Source: Flavobacteriaceae bacterium S0862 (GTDB lineage Bacteria > Bacteroidota > Bacteroidia > Flavobacteriales > Flavobacteriaceae). Taken from it: a stretch of DNA of 64,000 nt. The notes under the pieces are model-generated. The model ran no database searches. It saw only the letters and a program-made list of their open reading frames with translations, and was not told where the DNA came from. Of the stretch, positions 15,188-24,781 are shown piece after piece (position 1 is the first letter of the stretch; the number at the start of each line of letters is the position of its first letter). Position numbers and translations under genes: made by a program. The stretch spans positions 269,126-333,125 of the forward strand of contig JALKAW010000004.1 of assembly GCA_023015825.1 (NCBI GenBank), in the 5' to 3' direction.

Positions 15188-17633
15188 TTGTTGTCGTATT
15201 TATATTTCCTTTCTTAAACTCGTAAAACAATCCTCCCAACAATAATAGCACAACGACCAAACTCATTCCTAAGGCTATGGAACTTCCGGTTTTTACAACC
15301 TGTGGTTCAAACTTAAATTCAATAATGTGGTTGCCTGAAGGTATTTCCATACCTCTCAACACATAATTTACACGAATGTGTGGTACTTCTTCTCCATCAA
15401 TATAGGCTTGCCAACCCTGTTGGTAATAATTTTCAGAAAATACAGCAAACCCTTCATTCGTATTGTTTGATTCGTATTTTAAATAGTTAGGCTTGTAATC
15501 TACCAAATTAATAGAAGCGGTTGAATCTAATTTAATACCTCCAAAAATTGGACTTCCTTTCAATTTAGATCCAAATTGGTAAGTATTTAAAACAGCAACC
15601 TTTTTCGTGTTTAGGCTATCTAATGCCAAAATTTCTTCATTTGCTGTTTCTACTGCCTTAAATGATTCAATAAACCAAGCATTTCCATTTACATCCGTGT
15701 TTGTAAATACTTGCGGTTGACCATCTTCAGCTGGTGCGATAATGTATTTAGCATTCAGCATATTAAGCACTTCCAAATGATTTCTTCTTATATAGAAATC
15801 GAAAAGTTCGTTAAATCGCTTCATTCGTGCCGCTGTATAACCATTTAACGAATTGTGAAAATAGGATGGCTTCGTGTTTCCAGTGGTCAAATCGTATACT
15901 CTATAATGCGAATTATCTTTTAAAATTTCTTGGTCAGCAGCATTAGCTTGATATGGTTTTTGCACTTGAATCGCTGATACAAAATCATCATTGTTTACAT
16001 AACGCCTATCAACACCTACCAAATCGAATACAATTAAAACAGCAAAAACAATAATCACTAATTTTTCAGATAGCTTTTCTTTTAAAAACATCCAAATGGC
16101 CCCAGCAGAAATCAATACCAATATTAATGACCTAACAGTATCAGCATTAAAAATAGCCTTTCTATCTTGCTTTAAAGCATCTATAAATGATTGTCCGTAA
16201 GCTTGTAAATATTGTCCGTCTCTAATCCCTGAAAAGTCAAATAAGCTGCCTTTAAACAATAAGAATATAAGTGCAATGCCAGCAGTAATTGCCGTGGCAT
16301 ATTTAAATGCTTTAAGCTTTACTTCTTTCTTTTCAAAATCATTGAATAATCTAACTAATGCAAAAATTCCAAGCACAGGAATACACAATTCCAAAATAAC
16401 TTGAATAGAACTTACTGCTCTAAACTTATTATATAATGGCACATAATCAATAAACAAATCTGTTAGTATGCCAAAATTCTTTCCTAATGATAATAACCAA
16501 GACAAAATAACACCTCCAACAAGCCACCATTTTAAGCGTCCTTTTACAAGAAAGAGACCAAGAACAAATAAGAAGATGACAACTGCACCAACATACGCAG
16601 GTGCCTCAACAATAGGTTGGTCTCCCCAATAGGTTGGAGCTTGCTTAACTTCATTTAAAGCTTGAATAGGAGTTGCTCCTAATTTGATAAAAGCATCATA
16701 TACATTAGAGTCCCTTCCAACATTTTCAAGCGTTCCGCCTCCCATAAATCTAGGGATAAACAAGTTGAAACTCTCCCAAATACCATAACTATATTCGGTA
16801 ATATACTCCTTGTCTAAACCATTGGTAACTTCTTTTGGGGAGCCATCAGGATTAATAGTTAGCTCGCTTTTACCTCGATAACTTTCACCAACATATTCTT
16901 GGGTTGCCAAAATACTAGTTGCATTCAGTCCAATAGATAAAATAACAGCAACAACTAAAACACCGACAGATTTAAAAAAATGAGGTAGTTCTTGCTTTTT
17001 ATAAGCATCAATTAAATAGACAATCCCTAATACTATTACCAATAACAATAGATAATACGTCATTTGAAAATGATTAGCCACGATCTCCAATGCCATGGCA
17101 ATAACAGTTAACAAAAATCCGAGGATATATTTTCGCTGAAATGTGAGCAATATTCCTGATAACACTAAGGGCATATAAGCAATAGCATGTGCTTTACTGT
17201 TATGACCAACACCCAACAAAATAATTAAATACGTGGAAAATCCAAAGGCTAAAGCGCCCAAAGCAGCGAGTTTAAAATCTATTTTTAACACCAATAGAAG
17301 AATATAGAATCCTAAGAAATATAGAAATAAATAATCTGCTGGTCTAGGCAAAAATCGTAAAGTTAAATCCAGTTTTTTAATATAGTTATGCGGATATTTT
17401 GCGCCTAATAGATACGTAGGCATTCCTCCAAATGCACTATTGGTCCAATAGGTTTCCTCACCTGTATTTGTACGGAAATCGTTTTGCTGTTTAGCCATTC
17501 CGTTATACAACATTATATCACTTTGGAATATTTGTTTGCCTTGTAAAACGGGACTAAAATATATTAAGGAAGCTACCACAAACGCTAAAAGAACTAGTAA
17601 ATGCGGTATGATTTTTTTAAAAGAAAAATTCAT
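15180..17633 (-). CDS. YfhO-family membrane protein
   Basis: This 817-residue protein has about 12 hydrophobic helices in the first 560 residues, then an extracytoplasmic beta-rich domain and a last helix near the C-terminus. The layout matches YfhO (GT-C-like; in Firmicutes the family glycosylates teichoic acid). Family-typical segments are GKQIFQSDIMLYNGMAKQQ near the start and NYYQQGWQAYIDGE followed by RGMEIPSGNHIIEFKF near the end. It probably transfers a sugar from a polyprenyl carrier outside the inner membrane. It is co-transcribed with the glycosyltransferase and flippase. Confidence 0.88.
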   Translation of the reverse strand: MNFSFKKIIPHLLVLLAFVVASLIYFSPVLQGKQIFQSDIMLYNGMAKQQNDFRTNTGEETYWTNSAFGGMPTYLLGAKYPHNYIKKLDLTLRFLPRPADYLFLYFLGFYILLLVLKIDFKLAALGALAFGFSTYLIILLGVGHNSKAHAIAYMPLVLSGILLTFQRKYILGFLLTVIAMALEIVANHFQMTYYLLLLVIVLGIVYLIDAYKKQELPHFFKSVGVLVVAVILSIGLNATSILATQEYVGESYRGKSELTINPDGSPKEVTNGLDKEYITEYSYGIWESFNLFIPRFMGGGTLENVGRDSNVYDAFIKLGATPIQALNEVKQAPTYWGDQPIVEAPAYVGAVVIFLFVLGLFLVKGRLKWWLVGGVILSWLLSLGKNFGILTDLFIDYVPLYNKFRAVSSIQVILELCIPVLGIFALVRLFNDFEKKEVKLKAFKYATAITAGIALIFLLFKGSLFDFSGIRDGQYLQAYGQSFIDALKQDRKAIFNADTVRSLILVLISAGAIWMFLKEKLSEKLVIIVFAVLIVFDLVGVDRRYVNNDDFVSAIQVQKPYQANAADQEILKDNSHYRVYDLTTGNTKPSYFHNSLNGYTAARMKRFNELFDFYIRRNHLEVLNMLNAKYIIAPAEDGQPQVFTNTDVNGNAWFIESFKAVETANEEILALDSLNTKKVAVLNTYQFGSKLKGSPIFGGIKLDSTASINLVDYKPNYLKYESNNTNEGFAVFSENYYQQGWQAYIDGEEVPHIRVNYVLRGMEIPSGNHIIEFKFEPQVVKTGSSIALGMSLVVVLLLLGGLFYEFKKGNINTTTSA

Positions 17634-17665
17634 GGATTAACTCAGTAAAAAATATTTGTAGAAAA

Positions 17666-17947
17666 TTAATCAATTTCTTCGTAATCTACGTATTCGCCAA
17701 CCTTTTTATTTGAAGATGTTTTCTCATTTGGCATTTTATCTATAGAAATTTCGCCCTCTTTCTTTTTTTTTGGCTCGGACTGTTGATATTGATCGAATTG
17801 TCCTCCAAATTTCTGTTCAGCTTTTTTAGCAACATAGCGCATTAATACAGGAGCAAATATTCTAGATAATATTTTTATTCCATACCAAACCAGCAGAATT
17901 ATTAAAATGGTTCTTAAAAACCCAGTAAGTGAAGCGTACTGCAACAT
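17666..17947 (-). CDS. DUF4834 small membrane protein
   Basis: The product is 93 residues with one N-terminal membrane helix (about 9-30, LRTILIILLVWYGIKI), then KKAEQKFGGQF and a charged tail rich in Lys, Glu and Asp. This matches the DUF4834 family, small flavobacterial proteins of unknown function that are typically encoded just before YfhO. A good -7 element lies 15 bp upstream, so this gene heads the glycan operon. Confidence 0.82.
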   Translation of the reverse strand: MLQYASLTGFLRTILIILLVWYGIKILSRIFAPVLMRYVAKKAEQKFGGQFDQYQQSEPKKKKEGEISIDKMPNEKTSSNKKVGEYVDYEEID

Positions 17948-17962
17948 GAATCAAATTTTATT

Positions 17963-17970
17963 CAAAAATA
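17963..17970 (-). promoter_or_regulatory. -7 promoter element of the DUF4834-YfhO operon
   Basis: The minus strand reads TATTTTTG, matching TAnnTTTG, 15 bp before ATG 17947. Confidence 0.6.
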
Positions 17971-18024
17971 CAATTCTTCTAATTTAAATTCCGTTTTAAG
18001 TTCATAAAAAAATAATAAAATCTA

Positions 18025-18032
18025 TATATTTG
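18025..18032 (+). promoter_or_regulatory. -7 promoter element deciding the next start
   Basis: TATATTTG lies 18 bp before ATG 18051. A TTG at 18030 would begin inside the element, so it is rejected as a start. Confidence 0.6.
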
Positions 18033-18050
18033 GTAAATAACAAATCGATT

Positions 18051-18935
18051 ATGTCATCTACAAAAACCTATTTATTCTTACTAGTTTGCCTTAGTTTTTC
18101 TATAAATTCTTTTGGGCAATACACCGAAGTAATTAACTCAAATCGTCCTGGAGTCTCACGGAGTGCTTTCTCAGTTGGAACAAATGTAGCACAATTTGAA
18201 ATTGGACCATATTTAATAAAAGAAGAACGAACTCCTGCTGCTCGTTATGAAATCTCAGGCTTTGGAGCAGATTTCGCAGTACGCTATGGATTACTTTTTG
18301 AAGAGCTCGAATTGAACATTGAAGGAACATATCAAAACGATACCCAAACATATTTTACATCCCTAAGCTCTGAGCAAAATAGAGCCAATTTTAAGAGCTT
18401 AGTTGTTGGAGCTAAATACATGTTTTTTGACCCTAACAGAAATGCTGGAGAAGATAAACCAAACCTTTATAGCTACCATGCGAATAGGGGGTTTAAGTGG
18501 AAATCGTTGATTCCAGCAATTGCTGTTGGAGCAGGAATGCATTATGACACAAAAGACAATCCTTATACTACCCCAGGGATTGAAGGTATTAGTCCTAGAG
18601 TGATGATTGCTACACAAAACAATTTTGCTGGTGGTTGGGTTTTTGTAATGAATTTTATTAAAGAGCGTATTGGTACAGAACAGTCTGATTTTCAATACAT
18701 TTTAACTTTAACGCACTCATTTAGTCCAAAATGGGTAATATTTGCTGAGACTCAGGGCATTCAAAGTGATTTTTATGCCGATAATTTGTTTAGATTTGGA
18801 GGCGCATATTTATTTGGGAAAGATTTTCAGTTAGATACTGCAGTAACATTTAATACCAAAGATACACCTTCGGTGTTTAGTGTAAATTTTGGAGCATCAT
18901 ATCGCTTGGATTTTCATAGCGATAAGGAGCAATAG
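18051..18935 (+). CDS. Outer-membrane beta-barrel protein, transporter-like
   Basis: The product is 294 residues with a signal peptide ending near residue 22 (NSFGQ). The motif VINSNRPGVSRSAFSVGTNV and regular alternating strands ending in NFGASYRLDF suggest an outer-membrane barrel of the kind annotated as a MetA-pathway or phenol-degradation transporter (PF13557-like). The substrate is unknown. Ten bases separate it from the GNAT-like gene downstream, so the two are probably one transcript ending at the hairpin near 20080. Confidence 0.8.
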   Translation: MSSTKTYLFLLVCLSFSINSFGQYTEVINSNRPGVSRSAFSVGTNVAQFEIGPYLIKEERTPAARYEISGFGADFAVRYGLLFEELELNIEGTYQNDTQTYFTSLSSEQNRANFKSLVVGAKYMFFDPNRNAGEDKPNLYSYHANRGFKWKSLIPAIAVGAGMHYDTKDNPYTTPGIEGISPRVMIATQNNFAGGWVFVMNFIKERIGTEQSDFQYILTLTHSFSPKWVIFAETQGIQSDFYADNLFRFGGAYLFGKDFQLDTAVTFNTKDTPSVFSVNFGASYRLDFHSDKEQ

Positions 18936-18945
18936 AAATTGATAT

Positions 18946-20067
18946 ATGATTATAATAAAAGAAGCACTTTCGAAAAAGGATTTAAAGAAATTTGTAAAAT
19001 TTCCATTTTCGCTCTACAAAGACTCAAAATCTTGGGTACCTCCTATTATTAGTGAAGAACTAAGAACATTCGACAAAAATATTAATCCCGTTTTTCAAGA
19101 TGCAGACGGACGCTTTTTTCTAGCATACAAAGATGGAAAAATTGTTGGTCGTGTTGCTGCTTTGATTAATTGGATTGAAGTAAAAGAACAAGAGATAAAA
19201 AAAATGCGCTTTGGTTGGTTTGATGTAATTGATGATCAAGATGTTACTAACGCACTACTTGATAGAGTAGCAGAGATTGGTAAAACTAACAAATTAGAGT
19301 TTATGGAAGGTCCAATTGGGTTTTCTAACCTAGACAAAGTTGGTGTAGTATATGAAGGTTTTGACCATATAGGCAGCATGATTACTTGGGAAAACCACCC
19401 ATATTATGTTAAGCACCTAGAAGCATACGGGATGACTTTTGGAAAAGGATATTCTGAAAATAAAATGGCTTTTAGTGATATCAAGCGTGAGTATTTTTCT
19501 AGAATTCAAGAGCTTGTTAAAAAGCGCTATCAATTAAAAGCCTTAAATTTTACTAGTAATAAGGAAATATTACCATACACTAATCAAATGTTTGAGGTAT
19601 TTACCAAGTCACACTCGGTATTATCCTCTTTTGTTGACATTAATGATGCTCAACGAGAATACTTTAAAAAGAAATTTATTGGTTTTTTAAATCCTGAATA
19701 TGTAAAATTCGTTTTAGACAAAGATGACAACCTCATTGGTTTTGGAATAGTGACACCATCTTACGCTGAAGCTTTACAAAAAATGAAAGGAAAGCTATGG
19801 CCTTTTGGTTTTAAACATTTATTACGTTCAAAAAAGCATAGTAAAACTGTTACATTTTATCTTATTGGTGTACTACCAGAATACCAAAACAAAGGTGTTA
19901 CAGCCATTATTTTTGAAGAGTTTCATAAAACTTTTAGTGACAAAGGAATCACAATGTGTATAAGAGGTCCTGAACTTGATGACAATACTGCTATTCAAAA
20001 ACTTTGGAAAAATTTTAATCCTCAAGTATTTAAAAAACGATGCACATACGTAAAAGACATAAAATAA
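18946..20067 (+). CDS. GNAT-like protein, YghO family
   Basis: The product is 373 residues and cytosolic. The N-terminus has FPFSLYKDSKSWVPP, then FFLAYKDGKIVGRVAAL, which looks like an acyl-CoA N-acyltransferase beta-strand pair. The C-terminal half has VTFYLIGVLPEYQNKGVTAI, the acetyl-CoA loop pattern of GNAT enzymes. The family (E. coli YghO type) is conserved but its substrate is not known. The gene is probably co-transcribed with the outer-membrane protein before it and is followed by a strong terminator. Confidence 0.75.
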   Translation: MIIIKEALSKKDLKKFVKFPFSLYKDSKSWVPPIISEELRTFDKNINPVFQDADGRFFLAYKDGKIVGRVAALINWIEVKEQEIKKMRFGWFDVIDDQDVTNALLDRVAEIGKTNKLEFMEGPIGFSNLDKVGVVYEGFDHIGSMITWENHPYYVKHLEAYGMTFGKGYSENKMAFSDIKREYFSRIQELVKKRYQLKALNFTSNKEILPYTNQMFEVFTKSHSVLSSFVDINDAQREYFKKKFIGFLNPEYVKFVLDKDDNLIGFGIVTPSYAEALQKMKGKLWPFGFKHLLRSKKHSKTVTFYLIGVLPEYQNKGVTAIIFEEFHKTFSDKGITMCIRGPELDDNTAIQKLWKNFNPQVFKKRCTYVKDIK

Positions 20068-20099
20068 AAAGAGCCACTCAATGAGTGGCTCTTTTTTTG
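20066..20099. terminator. Bidirectional terminator
   Basis: The stem AAAAAGAGCCACTCA / ATGAGTGGCTCTTTTT ends the GNAT-like gene and, on the other strand, the alpha-oxoamine synthase gene. Confidence 0.9.
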
Positions 20100-20115
20100 T
20101 TAATTTTTAATACTC

Positions 20116-21375
20116 TTACTCACCCATAGCAGCACTAACTGCAGCTGATAGGCGCTTATATGTTCCGTTTTCTAAACGCTCTCTAATTGCTGAAAAAGCA
20201 TTTAAAGTTATCTCAACATCTTCTAAAGTATGTGTTGCTGTAGGTATCATTCTTAGTAAAATGATTCCTTTAGGTACTACAGGATAAACCACTATAGAAC
20301 AGAAGATTCCGTAATTTTCTCTTAAATCTCTAACTAACGCCATCGCTTCTGGAATACTACCTTTTAAATATACAGGTGTTACACAACTTTGAGTAGTACC
20401 AATGTCAAAACCACGCTCTGTAAGTCCAGATTGTAATGCATTTACAATTGTCCAAAGATTGTTTTTAAGCTCTGGCATTGTTCTAAGCATATCCAAACGC
20501 TTCAATGCTCCAACAACCAACTGCATTTGCAATGATTTTGCAAACATTTGTGAACGCAAGTTATATTTTAAATAATCAATTATTTCTTTATCTGCAGCAA
20601 TAAACGCTCCTGTACTTGCCATAGATTTAGCAAAAGTTGCAAAATAAACATCTATATCGTCTTGTACACCTTGCTCTTCTCCTGCTCCAGCACCAGTTTT
20701 TCCAAGAGTTCCAAAACCATGTGCATCATCAACAAATAGCCTGAAATTAAATTTCTCTTTTAGGGCTACAATTTCTTTTAAACGCCCTTGTTCTCCACGC
20801 ATTCCAAACACACCTTCAGAAATTACTAAAATTCCACCGCCAGTTTGTTCTGCCATTTTAGTAGCGCGTTCTAGGTTTTTCTCTAAACTTTCTACATCAT
20901 TGTGCTTATAGGTAAAGCGTTTTCCCATGTGAAGACGTACACCGTCAATAATACAAGCATGTGCATCAACATCATAAACAATAATATCGTCTTTGGATAC
21001 AAGTGCATCAATAGTTGACACCATTCCTTGATAACCAAAGTTGAGCAAATACGCAGCTTCTTTATTGACAAAAGCAGCCAATTCTTTTTGTAATTGCTCG
21101 TGTAGTGAGGTGTGTCCAGACATCATTCTAGCTCCCATCGGATACGCTGAACCATAAGCAGCTCCAGCTTCTGCATCAACTTTACGCACTTCAGGGTGGT
21201 TTGCTAATCCTAGATAATCATTGATACTCCAAGTGATAACTTCTTTACCTTGAAATTTCATTCTGTTACTAATCTCACCCTCAAGTTTAGGAAATACAAA
21301 ATAACCTTCTGCTTGTGAAGCCCATTTTCCTAATGGTCCCTTGTCTTTATATATCTTTTCAAATAAATCCTTCAT
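20116..21375 (-). CDS. Alpha-oxoamine synthase, candidate cysteate acyltransferase (capnine synthesis)
   Basis: This 419-residue PLP enzyme belongs to the family of serine palmitoyltransferase, KBL and BioF. PLP contacts are visible: DDAHGFGTLG (Asp216/Asp217, His219) and the Schiff-base lysine Lys250 in FAKSMAST. The usual reaction joins an amino acid to an acyl-CoA or acyl-ACP with loss of CO2. In flavobacteria, close relatives make the sulfonolipid base capnine from cysteate (established for Flavobacterium johnsoniae), while others use serine for sphingolipids. The cysteine-synthase-like gene just upstream on the same strand favours cysteate. The assignment is inference; KBL or serine palmitoyltransferase remain alternatives. 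Confidence 0.85.
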   Translation of the reverse strand: MKDLFEKIYKDKGPLGKWASQAEGYFVFPKLEGEISNRMKFQGKEVITWSINDYLGLANHPEVRKVDAEAGAAYGSAYPMGARMMSGHTSLHEQLQKELAAFVNKEAAYLLNFGYQGMVSTIDALVSKDDIIVYDVDAHACIIDGVRLHMGKRFTYKHNDVESLEKNLERATKMAEQTGGGILVISEGVFGMRGEQGRLKEIVALKEKFNFRLFVDDAHGFGTLGKTGAGAGEEQGVQDDIDVYFATFAKSMASTGAFIAADKEIIDYLKYNLRSQMFAKSLQMQLVVGALKRLDMLRTMPELKNNLWTIVNALQSGLTERGFDIGTTQSCVTPVYLKGSIPEAMALVRDLRENYGIFCSIVVYPVVPKGIILLRMIPTATHTLEDVEITLNAFSAIRERLENGTYKRLSAAVSAAMGE

Positions 21376-21402
21376 TCAGCTATTAGTCTTAGTTAGATGC
21401 AG

Positions 21403-21410
21403 CAAAATTA
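21403..21410 (-). promoter_or_regulatory. -7 promoter element of the alpha-oxoamine synthase gene
   Basis: The minus strand reads TAATTTTG, 27 bp before ATG 21375. Together with the terminator upstream it indicates a separate transcript. Confidence 0.6.
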
Positions 21411-21473
21411 TGCAAATTAATCTTTACTACATAATTAATTTTATACACTATATGTTTATAATACTTAATCCAC

Positions 21474-21512
21474 AAAAAAACCTGTAACACTTGTATGAAA
21501 AGCATTACAGGT
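21474..21512 (-). terminator. Terminator of the cysteine-synthase-like gene
   Basis: ACCTGTAA and TTACAGGT form a perfect 8-bp stem, followed on the minus strand by seven T residues. Confidence 0.8.
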
Positions 21513-21533
21513 AGGTATGGTTAGTTATTTTGG

Positions 21534-22574
21534 TTAGTTAATATATTGTGTCTTTTTAATTGACACTTCATTTTCACTATCAAAAAAGCCTTGTTCTTCC
21601 ATCCACTTATCGCTGTATATTTTGCTCATATAACGAGACCCATGGTCAGGAAAAATGACAACTATTTTATCTCCTTTTTTAAATTCTCCTTCTTCATTAA
21701 GCTGCTTTATGGCTTGCATTGCTGCGCCACTTGTATATCCTACAAATAAGCCTTCTGTTCGTGCAATTTCACGTGCTGTATGCGCACTTTCCTCATCATT
21801 CACTTTTACAAACTTATCAATAACATCAAAATCAGTTGCAGTAGGAATTAAGTTTTTACCTAAACCTTCAATCCTGTAAGGGTAAATCTCGTCAGTATCT
21901 AATTCACGTGTTTCGTGGTACTTTTTAAGTACTGATCCATAAGCATCAACACCAATAACCTTTATATCATGGTTTTGTTCTTTTAAATATTTTGCTGTCC
22001 CAGAAATTGTTCCTCCAGTTCCGCTACAAGCTACAAGATGTGTAATTCCGCCTTCCGTTTGCTTCCAAATTTCAGGTCCTGTGGTTTTATAATGTGCTTG
22101 TAAATTAAGCTCATTGAAATACTGATTAATATAAACTGAACCTTTTGTTTCTTCATGCAAGCGCTTTGCAACTTGATAATACGAACGTGGGTCGTCTGCA
22201 CTTACATGCGCAGGACAAACATAAACCTTTGCTCCCATAGTACGGAGCATATCAATCTTATCGGCCGATGACTTAGAGCTTACAGCCAAAATACAGTCGT
22301 ATCCCTTAATAATACTTACCATAGCAATACTAAACCCTGTATTACCAGAGGTAGTTTCTATAATAGTGTCACCTGGCTTTAGAATACCTTGTTTCTCAGC
22401 TTGTTCAATTATATAAAGTGCTATTCTGTCTTTAGAAGAATGTCCTGGGTTAAAGGCTTCTACTTTTGCTAAGTAATCACCTTTAAAGTTTGAAGTTATT
22501 TTATTGAGTTTAATAAGTGGTGTTTTTCCGATAAGGTCTAACACATTATCAAATACATTTTTGTTTTGTTTCAT
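21534..22574 (-). CDS. Cysteine synthase / cystathionine beta-synthase-like PLP enzyme
   Basis: This 346-residue fold-type II PLP enzyme has the PLP lysine at Lys48 (NPGHSSKDR), the phosphate loop TSGNTG (75-80) and the glycine loop [10 protein letters not shown]. It belongs to the OAS sulfhydrylase/CBS group and lacks C-terminal CBS domains. The segment [20 protein letters not shown] is more like CBS than CysK. Possible reactions are cysteine, cystathionine or cysteate formation by beta-replacement. Its neighbour, a capnine-type alpha-oxoamine synthase, makes cysteate synthase an attractive possibility, which is inference. It has its own promoter and terminator. Confidence 0.87.
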   Translation of the reverse strand: MKQNKNVFDNVLDLIGKTPLIKLNKITSNFKGDYLAKVEAFNPGHSSKDRIALYIIEQAEKQGILKPGDTIIETTSGNTGFSIAMVSIIKGYDCILAVSSKSSADKIDMLRTMGAKVYVCPAHVSADDPRSYYQVAKRLHEETKGSVYINQYFNELNLQAHYKTTGPEIWKQTEGGITHLVACSGTGGTISGTAKYLKEQNHDIKVIGVDAYGSVLKKYHETRELDTDEIYPYRIEGLGKNLIPTATDFDVIDKFVKVNDEESAHTAREIARTEGLFVGYTSGAAMQAIKQLNEEGEFKKGDKIVVIFPDHGSRYMSKIYSDKWMEEQGFFDSENEVSIKKTQYIN

Positions 22575-22615
22575 AAATGTAATTTAAAGCTACGTATAGC
22601 AGCTCTTCAACTTGG

Positions 22616-22623
22616 CAAAAGTA
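22616..22623 (-). promoter_or_regulatory. -7 promoter element of the cysteine-synthase-like gene
   Basis: The minus strand reads TACTTTTG, 41 bp before ATG 22574. Confidence 0.6.
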
Positions 22624-22637
22624 CAATTTTTTTTTTA

Positions 22638-24698
22638 TTAGACTGTAATTCCTTCTAAGTCCAGTAAAAATGCAAAATCAAGTGCGTCTTCTTTTAAAGA
22701 TTCAAAACGACCAGAAGCGCCTCCATGTCCAGCATCCATATTGGTTTTAAGCAACAAAACTGTGTCGTTTGTTTTATGCTCTCTTAATTTTGCAACCCAT
22801 TTTGCTGGTTCCCAATATTGTACTTGACTATCATGCAAACCTGTTGTTATCAATATATTAGGATAGTTTTGCTTACTTACATTATCATATGGCGAATATG
22901 ATTTCATATAGTTGTAATATGCTAAGTCATTTGGGTTTCCCCATTCGTCATACTCTCCAGTAGTTAGCGGAATAGAATCATCTAACATCGTTGTTATAAC
23001 ATCTACAAAAGGTACTTGCGCTACAATACCATTATAAAGGTTAGGTGCCATATTCATAATGCTTCCCATAAGTAGTCCTCCTGCACTTCCTCCCATAGCA
23101 TATAAATGGCTAGGCGATGAATAATTTTGTGCAATTAAATGCTTTGTGCAATCAATAAAATCGGTAAAGGTATTTTTCTTCAACAGGAGTTTTCCGTTTT
23201 CATACCAAGGTCTTCCTAAATACTCGCTTCCTCTAATATGCGCAATCACGTATATAAAACCTCTATCTAAGAGCGATAATCTTATCGTTGAAAAATACGG
23301 ATCTATTGTATGTCCATAAGATCCATAAGCGTACATTAACAATGGTGTGTCTTTGCTCTTTATTGTACTTTTATGATGCACTATAGATATTGGAATTTTT
23401 GTGCCATCGTCTGCTATTGCCCAAATACGCTCAGATACATAATTTTCTTTTTTAAACTTTCCACCTAAAACTTCTTGTTCTTTTTTAATGTTTTTGGTTT
23501 TGTTAACCATATCAAAATCTATAATAGAAGCTGGTGTTGTAAGCGCATTATAGCCATAACGTAAAATGCTGGTATCAAAATCTACATTAGTACTTGTGTA
23601 AGCAGTATAGGTTTCGTTATCAAAAGGCAAATAATAATCATCTGTATTGTCCCAGCGCTTAATTCTAATATTATTTAAGCCATTTTCACGCTCGCTCATA
23701 ACTAAAAATTCCTTAAAAATGTCGATTCCTTCAAGCATCACCTCTTTTCGATGTGGAATGACTTCTTTCCAATTTTCAATGGCAGTATTGGCGACATTAG
23801 TTTTCATTAGTTTGAAATTAGTCGCATTATCCAAATTAGTTAGTATGTAGAAATGATCTTCGAAATGTGAGATACTATACTCTAACCCTCTTATACGCTC
23901 CTGAAATAGTTTAAAATTAGCATTTGGTGTGTCAGCATTTAACACTTGATATTCGTTAGTTAGTGTGCTATGACTTCCAATAATGATATATTGTCGTGAT
24001 TTTGACTTATACACAGATACGTTAAAAGTATCATCTTTTTCATGATATACGAGCTGGTCGTTTTTAGAGTCTGCCCCTAAGTGATGTTTAAACACTTTTT
24101 CTGAACGAAGAGTTTGCTCATTTTTAGAGGTATAAAACAAGGTTTTATTATCATTAGCCCAAGTTGACGAACCTGTTGCATTGGTTATCTTATCAGAAAA
24201 AAGCTCATTAGTTTCTAAATCCTTTATATGAATTGTGTATTGACGTCTTCCAACAGTATCTATACCAAATGAAACTTTTAAATTATCTGGGCTAATACTT
24301 ATTCCTGTGAGTTTAAAATACGAATAACCTTCAGCCATTTCGTTACAATTAAACAACAATTCGTCTTGAGCATCTAATGATTCTTTTCGTCGTAGGTAAA
24401 TAGGATAATTTTTACCAGTTTCAAATTTTACGATATACCAATAGCCATTGTATTTGTATGGTACAGATTCGTCATCTTCCTTAATGCGTGATTTCATTTC
24501 TTCAAACAAATCCTTCTGAAATTGTTCGGTATGCTTCATCATACCATCACAATACGCATTCTCTTGCTCTAAATAATCAATAACATCTGGGTTATCTCTA
24601 TCGTTTAACCAAAAATAATTATCAATTCTAACATCATTATGAGCAACTAATTCTTTAGGAATTTGTTTTGCAATTGGAGGGACATTATTATTTCTCAA
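22638..24698 (-). CDS. ptrB: Oligopeptidase B (S9 family)
   Basis: This 686-residue prolyl-oligopeptidase-family serine peptidase cleaves short peptides after basic residues. The likely triad is Ser538 (GGSAGG), Asp623 (GLHDSQV) and His658 (DAGHGG). The N-terminal half is the beta-propeller that limits access to small substrates. KELVAHNDVRIDNYFWLNDRD at the start is typical of the family. There is no signal peptide, so it is cytosolic. It is divergent from the YbaB gene and single-gene by context. Confidence 0.93.
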   Translation of the reverse strand: MRNNNVPPIAKQIPKELVAHNDVRIDNYFWLNDRDNPDVIDYLEQENAYCDGMMKHTEQFQKDLFEEMKSRIKEDDESVPYKYNGYWYIVKFETGKNYPIYLRRKESLDAQDELLFNCNEMAEGYSYFKLTGISISPDNLKVSFGIDTVGRRQYTIHIKDLETNELFSDKITNATGSSTWANDNKTLFYTSKNEQTLRSEKVFKHHLGADSKNDQLVYHEKDDTFNVSVYKSKSRQYIIIGSHSTLTNEYQVLNADTPNANFKLFQERIRGLEYSISHFEDHFYILTNLDNATNFKLMKTNVANTAIENWKEVIPHRKEVMLEGIDIFKEFLVMSERENGLNNIRIKRWDNTDDYYLPFDNETYTAYTSTNVDFDTSILRYGYNALTTPASIIDFDMVNKTKNIKKEQEVLGGKFKKENYVSERIWAIADDGTKIPISIVHHKSTIKSKDTPLLMYAYGSYGHTIDPYFSTIRLSLLDRGFIYVIAHIRGSEYLGRPWYENGKLLLKKNTFTDFIDCTKHLIAQNYSSPSHLYAMGGSAGGLLMGSIMNMAPNLYNGIVAQVPFVDVITTMLDDSIPLTTGEYDEWGNPNDLAYYNYMKSYSPYDNVSKQNYPNILITTGLHDSQVQYWEPAKWVAKLREHKTNDTVLLLKTNMDAGHGGASGRFESLKEDALDFAFLLDLEGITV

Positions 24699-24728
24699 GA
24701 AGATAAATTTTAAGCTTTATTTAGCCCT

Positions 24729-24736
24729 CAAAAATA
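24729..24736 (-). promoter_or_regulatory. -7 promoter element of ptrB
   Basis: The minus strand reads TATTTTTG, 30 bp before ATG 24698. Only 11 bases separate it from the opposite-facing element for the YbaB gene. Confidence 0.55.
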
Positions 24737-24747
24737 TAAAAATTAAA

Positions 24748-24755
24748 TAGTTTTG
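24748..24755 (+). promoter_or_regulatory. -7 promoter element of the YbaB-family gene
   Basis: TAGTTTTG lies 26 bp before ATG 24782. Confidence 0.6.
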
Positions 24756-24781
24756 CACTAGAAACCAAAAACTAAAAAATT

